Below are positions 55,689-64,000 of a stretch of DNA of 64,000 bases, piece by piece. The notes beneath the pieces are model-generated. The model did not search any database and was not told the origin of the DNA. It worked only from the letters and a program-made list of their open reading frames with translations. This stretch comes from Pseudomonas sp. PSE14 (GTDB lineage: Bacteria; Pseudomonadota; Gammaproteobacteria; Pseudomonadales; Pseudomonadaceae). Position numbers and translations under genes: made by a program. The stretch's first letter is position 1. The number at the start of each line of letters is the position of its first letter. The stretch spans positions 5,394,001-5,458,000 of the forward strand of contig NZ_CP115669.1 of NCBI RefSeq assembly GCF_029203285.1. The letters are read 5' to 3'.

Positions 55689-57509
55689 TTAGACCTTGCT
55701 GCGCTCGTAGCGCTTGCGGTCGTTCTCGTTCAGCATCTTCTTGCGCAGACGGATGGACTTCGGAGTCACTTCCACCAGCTCGTCGTCGTCGATGAATTCC
55801 AGGGCCTGTTCCAGGGTGAATTTCAGCGCCGGGGTCAGCTGGATGGTCTCGTCCTTGCCCGAAGCGCGCATGTTGTCGAGCTTCTTGGCCTTGGTGGGGT
55901 TGATCACCAGGTCGTTGTCGCGGCTGTGGATGCCGGCCAGCTGGCCTTCGTAGACTTCGTCGCCCGGGGACAGGAACAGCTTGCCGCGGTCCTGCAGGGT
56001 TTCCAGGGAGTAGGTCAGCGCGGTGCCGGTGGCCATGGACACCAGCACGCCGTTCAGGCGGTGAGCAACGTCGCCGGCCTTGATCGGACCATAGTGGTCG
56101 AAGGTGGAGGTCAGGATGCCGGTGCCCGAGGTCATGGTCAGGAAGGCGTTACGGAAGCCGATCAGGCCGCGAGCCGGGATCACGTATTCCAGGCGGATAC
56201 GGCCCTTGCCGTCGGGGATCATGTTGGTCATGTCGCCCTTGCGCAGACCCATCTGCTCCATCACCGGACCCTGGTGCTGTTCCTCGATGTCGATGGTGAC
56301 GTTCTCGTAAGGCTCCTGCTTCTCGCCGTCGGCCTTCTCGATGATTACCACTTCCGGGCGGCCCACGGCCAGCTCGAAGCCTTCACGGCGCATGGTTTCG
56401 ATCAGAACCGACAGGTGCAGCTCGCCACGGCCGGAGACCTTGAACTTCTCCGGGGAGTCGCCTTGCTCGACGCGCAGGGCCACGTTGTGCAGCAGTTCCT
56501 TGTCCAGACGCTCCTTGATGTTGCGGCTGGTGACGAACTTGCCTTCGCGGCCGGCGAACGGCGAGTCGTTGACCTGGAAGGTCATGCTCACGGTCGGCTG
56601 GTCGACGGTCAGCGGCGGGCGCGCTTCGACGTTCTGCGGATCGCACAGGGTGTCGGAGATGAACAGCTCGTCCATACCCGATACGCAGACGATGTCACCG
56701 GCTTCGGCTTCGGCGACTTCAACGCGCTGCAGACCGGAGTGACCCATGATCTTCAGGATGCGGCCGTTGCGCTTGGTGCCGTCGTCGCTGATGGCGACCA
56801 CCGGGGTGTTGGTCTTGACCTTGCCGCGGGCGATACGGCCGATGCCGATCACGCCGAGGAAGCTGTTGTAGTCCAGCTGGGAGATCTGCATCTGGAACGG
56901 GCCGTCGACGTCGACCTGGGGAACCGGAACGTGGTCGATGATCGCCTGGAACAGCGCGTCCATGTTGTCGTCCATCTTCTCGTGGTCGAGGCCGGCGATG
57001 CCGTTCAGGGCGCTGGCGTAGACGATCGGGAAGTCCAGTTGCTCGTCGGTAGCGCCCAGGTTGTCGAACAGGTCGAAGATCTGGTCGATGACCCAGTCAG
57101 GACGCGCGCCCGGACGGTCGATCTTGTTCACCACCACGATCGGACGCAGGCCGGCCTTGAAGGCCTTCTGGGTCACGAAGCGGGTCTGCGGCATGGGGCC
57201 GTCCTGGGCGTCGACCACCAGCAGTACGGAGTCCACCATGGACATCACGCGCTCTACCTCGCCACCGAAGTCGGCGTGGCCGGGGGTGTCCACGATGTTG
57301 ATGTTGTAGTCATTCCATTTGATGGCGGTGTTCTTCGCCAGAATGGTAATGCCACGCTCTTTTTCCTGGTCGTTGGAGTCCATCACGCGCTCGTTTTCCG
57401 CTTCTTTGCGGTCGAGGGTGCCGGACAGCTTCAGCAGCTTGTCAACGAGGGTGGTCTTGCCATGGTCGACGTGGGCGATGATGGCGATATTGCGCAGTTT
57501 TTCGATCAC
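55689..57509 (-). CDS. typA: ribosome-associated GTPase TypA/BipA
   Basis: The 606-residue translation-factor GTPase has G1 [10 protein letters not shown]2 with RGITI, G3 [13 protein letters not shown]4 NKIDRP, then EF-G-like domains and the BipA-specific C-terminus ([20 protein letters not shown], ending RKRYERSK). It binds the 70S ribosome and aids 50S assembly, stress and cold growth. A GTG start at 57509 is chosen so the product begins [19 protein letters not shown] as in other TypA; the open frame extends further upstream without family similarity. Confidence 0.97.
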   Translation of the reverse strand: MIEKLRNIAIIAHVDHGKTTLVDKLLKLSGTLDRKEAENERVMDSNDQEKERGITILAKNTAIKWNDYNINIVDTPGHADFGGEVERVMSMVDSVLLVVDAQDGPMPQTRFVTQKAFKAGLRPIVVVNKIDRPGARPDWVIDQIFDLFDNLGATDEQLDFPIVYASALNGIAGLDHEKMDDNMDALFQAIIDHVPVPQVDVDGPFQMQISQLDYNSFLGVIGIGRIARGKVKTNTPVVAISDDGTKRNGRILKIMGHSGLQRVEVAEAEAGDIVCVSGMDELFISDTLCDPQNVEARPPLTVDQPTVSMTFQVNDSPFAGREGKFVTSRNIKERLDKELLHNVALRVEQGDSPEKFKVSGRGELHLSVLIETMRREGFELAVGRPEVVIIEKADGEKQEPYENVTIDIEEQHQGPVMEQMGLRKGDMTNMIPDGKGRIRLEYVIPARGLIGFRNAFLTMTSGTGILTSTFDHYGPIKAGDVAHRLNGVLVSMATGTALTYSLETLQDRGKLFLSPGDEVYEGQLAGIHSRDNDLVINPTKAKKLDNMRASGKDETIQLTPALKFTLEQALEFIDDDELVEVTPKSIRLRKKMLNENDRKRYERSKV

Positions 57510-57677
57510 AGTGTCAGTCTCGATAGTGAATCTTTGGCTGCCTCTCTGGCAGCGGGGCCGGGCCGTGGCGCGGCGGTGCAAAAGGTCAGGGCGTGAGCCT
57601 ACGCACCGAATGTGTCGGGTGGTCGATGGCGGATGCTGCCGCCGAACAGTCCGGGCTGGCGGCGTTGGTCCGCGCCT

Positions 57678-59132
57678 TTATTGCGGACGGTAAACACGCA
57701 CATTGGTGTGCCCTTCGTTGACCAGATGGTGGGCATGCAGGCGACTCATCACGCCCTTGTCGCAGTACAGGAGGTACTGGCGGTTGGGGTCCAGTTCCTT
57801 GAACTTGCTGTTGATGGCATAGAACGGCATGGCCAGGACTTCGATGCCTTCGAGCGCCAGCGGTTCATCTTCCTGGGCATCCGGGTGGCGGATGTCGACC
57901 ACGATCTGGCCGGGCAGCACCTCGTCGACCATTTCCACCGGCAGGTCCTTGCCCAGCTCGTCGATCACGCGGTCGACGGTCATCTGGGTGGAGCGCTCCA
58001 GGGCGCGGTCGAGCACGGCCATGTCGAACTTGGTTTCTTCGTGGTCGACGCGGTAGGGCTTGGCCTGGGTGGTCGGGTTCACCGAGATCACGCCGCAGTA
58101 CTCGGGCATGTGCTTGGCGAACTCGGCGGTGCCGATCTTCGTCGCGGTGTCGATGATGTCCTGCTTGTGGCTGACGATCAGCGGGCGCAGCACCAGGGTG
58201 TCAGTCACCCGGTCGATCACCGAGAGGTTCGGCAAGGTCTGGCTGGACACCTGGGAAATCGCCTCGCCAGTCACCAGCGCGTCCAGCTCCAGGCGCTCGG
58301 CCACGCGGCTGGCGGCGCGCAGCATCATGCGCTTGAGGGTCACGCCCATGTAGCTGTCGTCGACCTTGGTGAGAATCTCGCCGACCACTTCCTCGAAGGG
58401 CACGCTGACGAACAGCACGCGCTGGGAACGGCCGAACTTCTCCCATAGATAGTGGGCGACTTCCATCACGCCCAGTTCATGGGCACGGCCACCGAGGTTG
58501 AAGAACACGAAGTGGCTGATCATGCCACGGCGCATCATCTGGTAGGCCGCCACGGTGGAGTCGAAACCACCGGACATCAGCACCAGCACCTGCTCCAGCG
58601 CGCCCAGCGGGTAGCCGCCGAGACCCTCATGCTGGGCGTGGATCACGTACAGGCGGTCGTAGCGGATTTCCACCCGCACCTGCACTTCCGGATTCTTCAG
58701 CGACACGCCCGCGGCGCCGCACTGCTGGCGCAGGCCGCCGCCGACGTAGCGCTCGACATCGATGGAGGTGAACGGATGCTTGCCGGCGCGCTTGCAGCGC
58801 ATGGAGAAGATCTTGCCCGGCAGCTTGTCGCCGAAGTGCAGCTTGCACTTCTCCAGGATGTCGTCGAAGTCGCCCAGCGGGTACTCGTGCACTTCCAGGA
58901 AGTGGCCGATGCCCGGCGTGCAGGTCAGGCGCTCGATCATCTCGCGCAGGACCTTCGGGTCGGTGACCTGGGTCTCGACGTCCAGGTTGTCCCACTCGCC
59001 TTCCACCCGCAGCTCGGGGTCGAGGTCGCGGAGCACCGTGCGAATGTTCTTCGCCAGCTGGCGGATGAAGCGCTTGCGCACCGGCCGGCTCTTGATGGTG
59101 ATTTCCTGGAAGACCTTGACGATGAGTTTCAT
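57678..59132 (-). CDS. thiI: tRNA 4-thiouridine synthase / thiazole sulfurtransferase
   Basis: The 484-residue product has the N-terminal ferredoxin-like and THUMP domains (about 1-165), a PP-loop ATPase with [16 protein letters not shown], and a C-terminal rhodanese domain. The sulfur-carrying Cys is in [11 protein letters not shown] (about residue 457); a partner Cys lies in [11 protein letters not shown]. ThiI activates U8 of tRNA and transfers persulfide sulfur to make s4U, and also serves thiamine thiazole formation. Divergent from glnA across a 330-bp control region. Confidence 0.97.
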   Translation of the reverse strand: MKLIVKVFQEITIKSRPVRKRFIRQLAKNIRTVLRDLDPELRVEGEWDNLDVETQVTDPKVLREMIERLTCTPGIGHFLEVHEYPLGDFDDILEKCKLHFGDKLPGKIFSMRCKRAGKHPFTSIDVERYVGGGLRQQCGAAGVSLKNPEVQVRVEIRYDRLYVIHAQHEGLGGYPLGALEQVLVLMSGGFDSTVAAYQMMRRGMISHFVFFNLGGRAHELGVMEVAHYLWEKFGRSQRVLFVSVPFEEVVGEILTKVDDSYMGVTLKRMMLRAASRVAERLELDALVTGEAISQVSSQTLPNLSVIDRVTDTLVLRPLIVSHKQDIIDTATKIGTAEFAKHMPEYCGVISVNPTTQAKPYRVDHEETKFDMAVLDRALERSTQMTVDRVIDELGKDLPVEMVDEVLPGQIVVDIRHPDAQEDEPLALEGIEVLAMPFYAINSKFKELDPNRQYLLYCDKGVMSRLHAHHLVNEGHTNVRVYRPQ

Positions 59133-59228
59133 GCGGACCGGGCGATTGCCATGGGACAGAAAAAAAGGGGCAAGATTATATCCGAAATTGCTCAAGACTT
59201 GAGCAGAATTCGGAGACTTTCTTTTGGG

Positions 59229-59275
59229 TGCACCAAAATGGACGGATGCACCATGACGAGGCACTAAAACAGTGC
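59229..59275 (+). promoter_or_regulatory. NtrC-like enhancer sites upstream of glnA
   Basis: GCACTAAAACAGTGC (59261-59275) is a perfect NtrC-type dyad (GCAC...GTGC). Two weaker TGCACC-initiated sites precede it at 59229 and 59247. They lie about 100-146 bp before the predicted sigma-54 start, a normal enhancer distance. Confidence 0.72.
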
Positions 59276-59348
59276 ACAATTACCCCGCAATTCCTGGTTA
59301 CGTTCGCCAAAGCCCCGGAAATCAGCGCTTCTGCACGATTGCGGGCAC

Positions 59349-59364
59349 TGGCACGCAACTTGCT
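59349..59364 (+). promoter_or_regulatory. sigma-54 promoter of glnA
   Basis: TGGCACGCAACTTGCT matches the sigma-54 consensus in full, with GG (59350-59351) and GC (59362-59363) ten bases apart. The predicted start near 59375 gives a leader of about 88 nt ending in GGAGGA before the glnA ATG. Confidence 0.93.
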
Positions 59365-59462
59365 CTCTTGTGAGGCAGGTTGCCCTGGCGGACTATCCGG
59401 CCGGCATCACCCGATACTGGGGCACAGAAAGCTCCCAGCTCTAATCCCTCCTGGAGGACAGC

Positions 59463-60872
59463 ATGTCGTACAAGTCGCAACAACTGATCAAAGATCATGA
59501 CGTGAAGTGGGTTGACCTGCGCTTCACCGATACCAAAGGCAAGCAGCAGCACGTCACCATGCCCGCCCGCGACGCGCTGGACGATGACTTCTTCGAAGCC
59601 GGCAAGATGTTCGACGGCTCCTCCATCGAAGGCTGGAAAGGCATCGAAGCCTCCGACATGATCCTGCTGCCGGACGACAGCACCGCCGTGCTCGATCCGT
59701 TCACCGAAGAGCCGACCCTGATCATCGTCTGCGACATCATCGAGCCGAGCACCATGCAAGGCTACGAGCGCGACCCGCGCAACATCGCCAAGCGCGCCGA
59801 GGAATACCTGAAGTCCACCGGTATCGGTGACACCGTATTCGTAGGTCCGGAGCCGGAGTTCTTCATCTTCGACGAAGTGAAGTTCAAGTCCGACATCTCC
59901 GGCTCGATGTTCAAGATCTTCTCCGAGCAGGCTTCCTGGAACACCGACGCTGACATCGAGTCGGGCAACAAGGGCCACCGTCCGGGCGTGAAAGGCGGCT
60001 ACTTCCCGGTACCGCCGGTCGACCACGACCACGAAATCCGTACCGCCATGTGTAACGCCATGGAAGAAATGGGCCTGGTCATCGAGGTTCACCACCACGA
60101 AGTGGCCACCGCTGGCCAGAACGAGATCGGTGTGAAGTTCAACACCCTCGTTGCCAAGGCTGACGAAGTGCAGACCCTGAAGTACTGCATCCACAACGTT
60201 GCCGATGCCTACGGCAAGACCGTGACCTTCATGCCGAAGCCGCTGTACGGCGACAACGGCTCGGGCATGCACGTTCACATGTCCATCTCCAAGGATGGCA
60301 AGAACACCTTCGCTGGCGAAGGCTATGCCGGCCTGTCCGACACCGCCCTGTACTTCATCGGCGGCATCATCAAGCACGGTAAAGCCCTGAACGGCTTCAC
60401 CAACCCGGCCACCAACTCCTACAAGCGTCTGGTTCCGGGCTTCGAAGCCCCGGTCATGCTGGCCTACTCGGCCCGCAACCGTTCCGCCTCGATCCGTATT
60501 CCGTACGTTTCCAGCCCGAAAGCCCGCCGCATCGAAGCGCGCTTCCCGGACCCGGCTGCCAACCCCTACCTGTGCTTCGCCGCGCTGCTGATGGCCGGCC
60601 TGGACGGCATCCAGAACAAGATTCACCCCGGCGATGCCGCTGACAAGAACCTGTACGACCTGCCGCCGGAAGAGGCGAAGGAAATCCCGCAGGTTTGCGG
60701 CAGCCTGAAAGAGGCGCTGGAAGAACTCGACAAGGGCCGTGCGTTCCTGACCAAGGGCGGCGTGTTCACCGACGAGTTCATCGATGCCTACATCGAGCTG
60801 AAGTCGGAAGAAGAAATCAAGGTGCGCACCTTCGTGCACCCGCTGGAATACGACCTGTACTACAGCGTCTGA
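59463..60872 (+). CDS. glnA: glutamine synthetase, type I
   Basis: The 469-residue enzyme makes glutamine from glutamate and ammonia, the main nitrogen-assimilation step. Catalytic segments are [43 protein letters not shown]-like metal site (seen as [16 protein letters not shown]), [12 protein letters not shown] and [20 protein letters not shown]. The adenylylation Tyr is present in NLYDLPPEE, so GlnE control is expected. A sigma-54 promoter and NtrC-like sites upstream indicate induction under nitrogen limitation. Confidence 0.98.
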   Translation: MSYKSQQLIKDHDVKWVDLRFTDTKGKQQHVTMPARDALDDDFFEAGKMFDGSSIEGWKGIEASDMILLPDDSTAVLDPFTEEPTLIIVCDIIEPSTMQGYERDPRNIAKRAEEYLKSTGIGDTVFVGPEPEFFIFDEVKFKSDISGSMFKIFSEQASWNTDADIESGNKGHRPGVKGGYFPVPPVDHDHEIRTAMCNAMEEMGLVIEVHHHEVATAGQNEIGVKFNTLVAKADEVQTLKYCIHNVADAYGKTVTFMPKPLYGDNGSGMHVHMSISKDGKNTFAGEGYAGLSDTALYFIGGIIKHGKALNGFTNPATNSYKRLVPGFEAPVMLAYSARNRSASIRIPYVSSPKARRIEARFPDPAANPYLCFAALLMAGLDGIQNKIHPGDAADKNLYDLPPEEAKEIPQVCGSLKEALEELDKGRAFLTKGGVFTDEFIDAYIELKSEEEIKVRTFVHPLEYDLYYSV

Positions 60873-60903
60873 TCCACGAATACCTATAAATAGCGTCAGT
60901 ATT

Positions 60904-60930
60904 AAGGCCTCCTTCGGGAGGCCTTTTTTA
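60904..60930 (+). terminator. glnA terminator
   Basis: AAGGCCTCC and GGAGGCCTT form a 9-bp stem with a TTCG loop followed by a T-run (TTTTTT), 31 bases after the glnA stop. Confidence 0.95.
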
Positions 60931-61034
60931 TGGGCGGATAAAACAGCGGCTCCAGGGAAACACCCGGGCCGTGCCTGCGAACGAACTCTCCGACCGGGTC
61001 CTACCCTACGCCATACAAGCAAGCACCACGGAGC

Positions 61035-61162
61035 GTAGGGCATATAACGTTCGACGTTATACGCCGTCTGACCTTGGCCCCAGACCACTCCGGGGCTGGC
61101 CACGGCTCCGACGACAGGGCGCGGTGAATCGGCGTACAACCGCGAACGGCTGTACGCCCTAC
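61035..61162. repeat. palindromic intergenic repeat with GTAGGGC...GCCCTAC ends (copy 3)
   Basis: This 128-bp segment begins GTAGGGCATATAACG and ends TGTACGCCCTAC. Its left 70 bases match the reverse complement of the repeat at 904-1006. The right part carries a second dyad (GGCGTACAACCG / CGGCTGTACGCC). It abuts the 3' end of the MscS-family gene (stop at 61170). Confidence 0.7.
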
Positions 61163-61169
61163 GGATACC

Positions 61170-63368
61170 TCAGATCCCGCCGTCCGCCGGCGCGCCACGC
61201 CCGTCGTCATCGTCGCGCTGCGAAGTGCGCATCCGTGAAAGCTGCACGTTCAGGCGCGGCATCGCCAGCTCCAGGCCAGCCTTGTCCAGCTTCTGGCGCA
61301 GGCGCAGGTTGAAGGCGCGCTGCACTTCCCACTGTCGGATCGGCGCGGTCTTCAGGCGGAAGCGCAGGATCGCCTGGCCGTTGTCAAAGCTCTCCACACC
61401 CTGCATCTCCAGCGCCGACCACATGGCGCGGCTGATGGTGCGGTCGCCGCGCAGGTCGCGGGTCACCTCATGGACCAGTGTCACCGCATCGTCGATCGGC
61501 ATGCTGGCGGGCACCGGCCAGCGGAACATCGCGTAGCCGAACTCCCGCGAGTAGTTCTTGATGCTCTTGATCTCGCTGAACGGGATGGTATGCACCACGC
61601 CGTCCAGGTCGCGCAAGCGCACGGTGCGGATGGTCAGGCCCTCGACGGTGCCGAGGTGGCCGCCGACATCCACGTAATCGTCGATGGACAGCGAGTCCTC
61701 GATGATGATGAACAGGCCGGTGATCAGGTCCGCCACCAGCGACTGCGCGCCGAAACCGATGGCCAGGCCAATGACGCCCGCGCCTGCCAGCAGCGGGGTG
61801 ACGTTCATGCCCATGTTGGCCAGCGCGACGATCAGCGCAATCACCGCAATGGTCACGAAGAGCACGTTGCGGATCAGCGGCAGCATGGTCAGCGCGCGGG
61901 TGTTGCTGCGGTTCTTGCCGCCCAGGCCAAGGCTGTGCTGGACCGCCGTGTCGGCAAGAATCCACACCAGCCAGGCCACCAGCAGGGTGGTGCCGAAGCT
62001 GATCAGCTTGAGGCTGATCTCCGAGCCGTCGCCTTCGGTGAAGGCGATCAGCGACATGCCCCAGACGCGCAGGCCGATCTCCAGGAACACCAGCAGGTTG
62101 GCGATGTGCAGCAAGGTGTAGGCGAAATTCTGCAACTGCTCGACATAGGGCGCGCTGCGGCGGCTGCCATGGCGCGAGGAACGCAGGTGGGCGCGGCGGA
62201 TCAGGCCGTTGACGGTCATCGCCACCACCGCGATCAGGGCGCACAACAACGCGCGGCGCAGGGCATAGGTACTGTCGCCGGCGGTGACCACGGTGGCGAA
62301 CAGGGAAATCCCCACCAGCACCAGCACCGGCAGGAACCACAGCGAACCCACCAGCTCGACCAGCTCGTGCAGGCCTCGGCGCTTGAGGCGGCGTTCCAGC
62401 GGCTGATTGCGGATCAGGTGGGCGATCGGCCGGCGGAACTGCAGGACGAACAGCGCGGTGAACAACGCCGCGAAGATGTTCGCTAGCGAGCCGACGCACA
62501 GCGCCGTGCTCGGACCGAGGCTGTCGGTGACGCGCGGGTCGTGCATCACCTCGCCCAGCGACGCCAGGCTGCCGATCAGCCACAAGGGGCGAAAGGCGCG
62601 CCGCCGCAGGATATCCAGCGCACGCATGCGGTGCGGGCCGCTGAGCAGCGACAGGGAAATCACGCACAGCGCGGAGAACAGCGTGCCGCACACCAGCACA
62701 TAGGCCATCACCATCGCCAGCAGCTTGCCCAGGGAGCTGGGCAGCACCACCGACAGGTAGAGGGTGATCAGGAACGCCACCAGCCAGGGGCCGAGCTTGC
62801 GCAGGGCGAACAGCAGCAGGTCGCGGGTCTTGGGATGCTGCGGAAGTTCGTTGGCCAGGCCGAAGCGCTCCTGCATGCGCCGCGCCACCCAGCGCAGCCC
62901 CACGGCCACGCAGGCCCAGAGCAAGGTCACCAGGAAGAAGTCGAAGAGCATCCCCGACCATTCCTGCCAGGACGGGATGCGGGTCTCCAGTTCGTCGCGG
63001 GCCTGGGCGAACAGCGAACTCCAGCGCAGCACCGGGCTGTTGGCGCCTTCGAACTGCTTCTCCAGGCTGCCCAAGGTGTCGCCGATCAGGCCCAGTACGC
63101 CGCCCTGCTCGTCCGCGCTCTTCTTGCTCACATCGCGCAACTGCTTGAGCTTCTTCAGCAGGTCGGCCCGCTGCTGCTCGTTCTCCAGCGTCTTGATGAC
63201 CTGGTCCAGCGACTGCTGCAACTGCGCATCGCTGACCTTGTCGCCGCTCCCCGTCACATTCGCCAGGGGCCCCGGCAGCGCCGCCAGCGCGGGCCCTGCG
63301 AGCAGGCCGAGACTCAGGCAGCACAGCAGCAGGCACTGACGGAAACAGGAACGGAACAGGTCGGTCAC
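61170..63368 (-). CDS. large MscS-family mechanosensitive channel
   Basis: The 732-residue product has a signal peptide (AGPALA). A periplasmic coiled-coil stretch follows (about 30-110; LENEQQRADLLKKLKQLRDVSKK), then about ten membrane helices and the MscS core. The pore helix is GMNVTPLLAGAGVIGLAIGFGAQSLVADLITGLFIIIEDS, with the beta domain IDDYVDVGGHLGTVEGLTIRTVRLRD and a cytoplasmic cage. It resembles the YbiO/YnaI-type long channels that release solutes on hypo-osmotic shock. The GTG at 63368 is chosen because GGGG lies seven bases upstream; GTG 63374 and TTG 63386 are alternatives. Confidence 0.92.
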   Translation of the reverse strand: MTDLFRSCFRQCLLLCCLSLGLLAGPALAALPGPLANVTGSGDKVSDAQLQQSLDQVIKTLENEQQRADLLKKLKQLRDVSKKSADEQGGVLGLIGDTLGSLEKQFEGANSPVLRWSSLFAQARDELETRIPSWQEWSGMLFDFFLVTLLWACVAVGLRWVARRMQERFGLANELPQHPKTRDLLLFALRKLGPWLVAFLITLYLSVVLPSSLGKLLAMVMAYVLVCGTLFSALCVISLSLLSGPHRMRALDILRRRAFRPLWLIGSLASLGEVMHDPRVTDSLGPSTALCVGSLANIFAALFTALFVLQFRRPIAHLIRNQPLERRLKRRGLHELVELVGSLWFLPVLVLVGISLFATVVTAGDSTYALRRALLCALIAVVAMTVNGLIRRAHLRSSRHGSRRSAPYVEQLQNFAYTLLHIANLLVFLEIGLRVWGMSLIAFTEGDGSEISLKLISFGTTLLVAWLVWILADTAVQHSLGLGGKNRSNTRALTMLPLIRNVLFVTIAVIALIVALANMGMNVTPLLAGAGVIGLAIGFGAQSLVADLITGLFIIIEDSLSIDDYVDVGGHLGTVEGLTIRTVRLRDLDGVVHTIPFSEIKSIKNYSREFGYAMFRWPVPASMPIDDAVTLVHEVTRDLRGDRTISRAMWSALEMQGVESFDNGQAILRFRLKTAPIRQWEVQRAFNLRLRQKLDKAGLELAMPRLNVQLSRMRTSQRDDDDGRGAPADGGI

Positions 63369-63570
63369 GGGCACACCCCAAGGCAAATAAAGGAACGCTC
63401 GCCGGCATCATACAGAGGACTCAGCCCGGCAATGGACTACCGAGCCATATGAAAAGGTCCGTCGGCGAGCGGCAGCGCACACTCTGAGCTGCCATGCTGA
63501 ATCACAATAGGCAACTTGCCAGCCGTCGTCGGCAGTGCAAGGCTTGGCATGACCATCCGGAGATCGCCCA

Positions 63571-64000
63571 TGCGCCTGATCCTCACCGCCCTGCTGCTCG
63601 CCGCCGCGTTGCCAGCCAGTGCGCAGATCTACAAGTACACCGATGCCAGCGGCAAGACGGTGTTCACCAACCAGCCGCCGAGCAATGTCGGCGCGCAGCC
63701 GGTGCAGTTGCCCCCGACCAACACCGTGGCCCCGCAAGCGCCGGTGAACACCGACAGCGGGAACGGCGCCGCCGAGGCCCAGAGCGCCTACACCATCCTG
63801 GCGCTGAGCAACCTGCCCAACGACGAAGCCCTGCGCGTCAACAACGGCACCTTCGTCGTCGAGGTGGTGGTGCAGCCGGCGCTGGCCATGGACCACCAGT
63901 TGCAACTACTGCTCGACGGCCAGCCGTATGGCGCTCCGACCCAAGCCACCAGCATCGCCATGCAGAACATCGACCGTGGCGAACACACCCTCGCCGTCGA
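63571..64000 (+). CDS. DUF4124-domain periplasmic protein (partial, C-terminus outside window)
   Basis: The 143 visible residues start with a signal peptide (LLLAAALPASAQ) and a DUF4124 domain (IYKYTDASGKTVFTNQPP), a short motif common to envelope proteins of gamma-proteobacteria. A Pro/Asn-rich linker follows, and then a beta-sandwich-like part (YTILALSNLPNDEALRVNNGTFVVEV, LLLDGQPYG) similar to Ig-like folds. GGAG precedes the ATG by eight bases. From memory a homologue stands upstream of ntrBC in P. aeruginosa; those genes are not in this window. Function unknown. Confidence 0.85.

Overview
The window is a chromosomal segment of a Pseudomonas, most likely of the P. aeruginosa / P. nitroreducens / P. 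citronellolis branch. The evidence is high GC, Pseudomonas REP elements (core TAGGAGCGAGCTTGCTCGCG), a Pseudomonas SAH riboswitch before ahcY, and gene order that from memory follows P. aeruginosa PAO1 in two blocks. No rRNA, tRNA, CRISPR, prophage, integrase or transposase was seen. Almost all of it is ordinary core and catabolic chromosome.

Layout. 0-7.7 kb: a mixed run (esterase fragment, DUF1090 protein, cytochrome c' lipoprotein, EamA transporter, LemA plus TPM-domain pair, a taurine/sulfonate-type ABC transporter, acyl-CoA thioesterase). 7.7-11.4 kb: glutarate catabolism (LysR regulator, glutaryl-CoA dehydrogenase, class III CoA-transferase). 11.5-16.3 kb: methyl-cycle genes (SAH riboswitch, ahcY, metF), then a RhlE-type RNA helicase. 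16.5-19.1 kb: a polar amino-acid ABC transporter. 19.3-25 kb: opgGH (osmoregulated periplasmic glucans), dtd, pip. 25.2-29.7 kb: a lipoprotein, a Nudix hydrolase and the D-glutamate utilisation set dguCBA with dguR. 29.8-44.8 kb: a large histidine utilisation (hut) locus. 44.9-55.4 kb: lipocalin, small lipoproteins, fbp, gloA, the autotransporter esterase estA and a DUF3999/DUF2339 membrane pair. 55.7-64 kb: typA, thiI, glnA, an MscS-family channel and the start of a DUF4124 protein.

How the genes work together. The hut locus degrades histidine to glutamate by the five-step route (HutH, HutU, HutI, HutF, HutG), with uptake by HutXWV and a CodB-type permease, and control by HutC/HutD. Its central divergent region carries two sigma-54 promoters, each with a HutC-type palindrome over the predicted start site; a consensus IHF site lies upstream of the hutU promoter. 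The D-glutamate genes, glnA (sigma-54 promoter with NtrC-like sites) and several amino-acid transporters give the segment a nitrogen-scavenging character. AhcY and MetF both feed homocysteine and methionine recycling.

The most unusual item is a second histidine ammonia-lyase-like gene inside the hut operon. It lacks exactly the Ala-Ser-Gly triad that forms the MIO cofactor, although the rest of the fold and most active-site residues are kept. Other notable items are an SAH riboswitch whose P1 strand overlaps a hairpin sequestering the ahcY ribosome site, a 17-bp perfect inverted repeat between ahcY and metF, a palindrome resembling HutC sites over an EamA transporter start, and three copies of a palindromic repeat with GTAGGGC ends.
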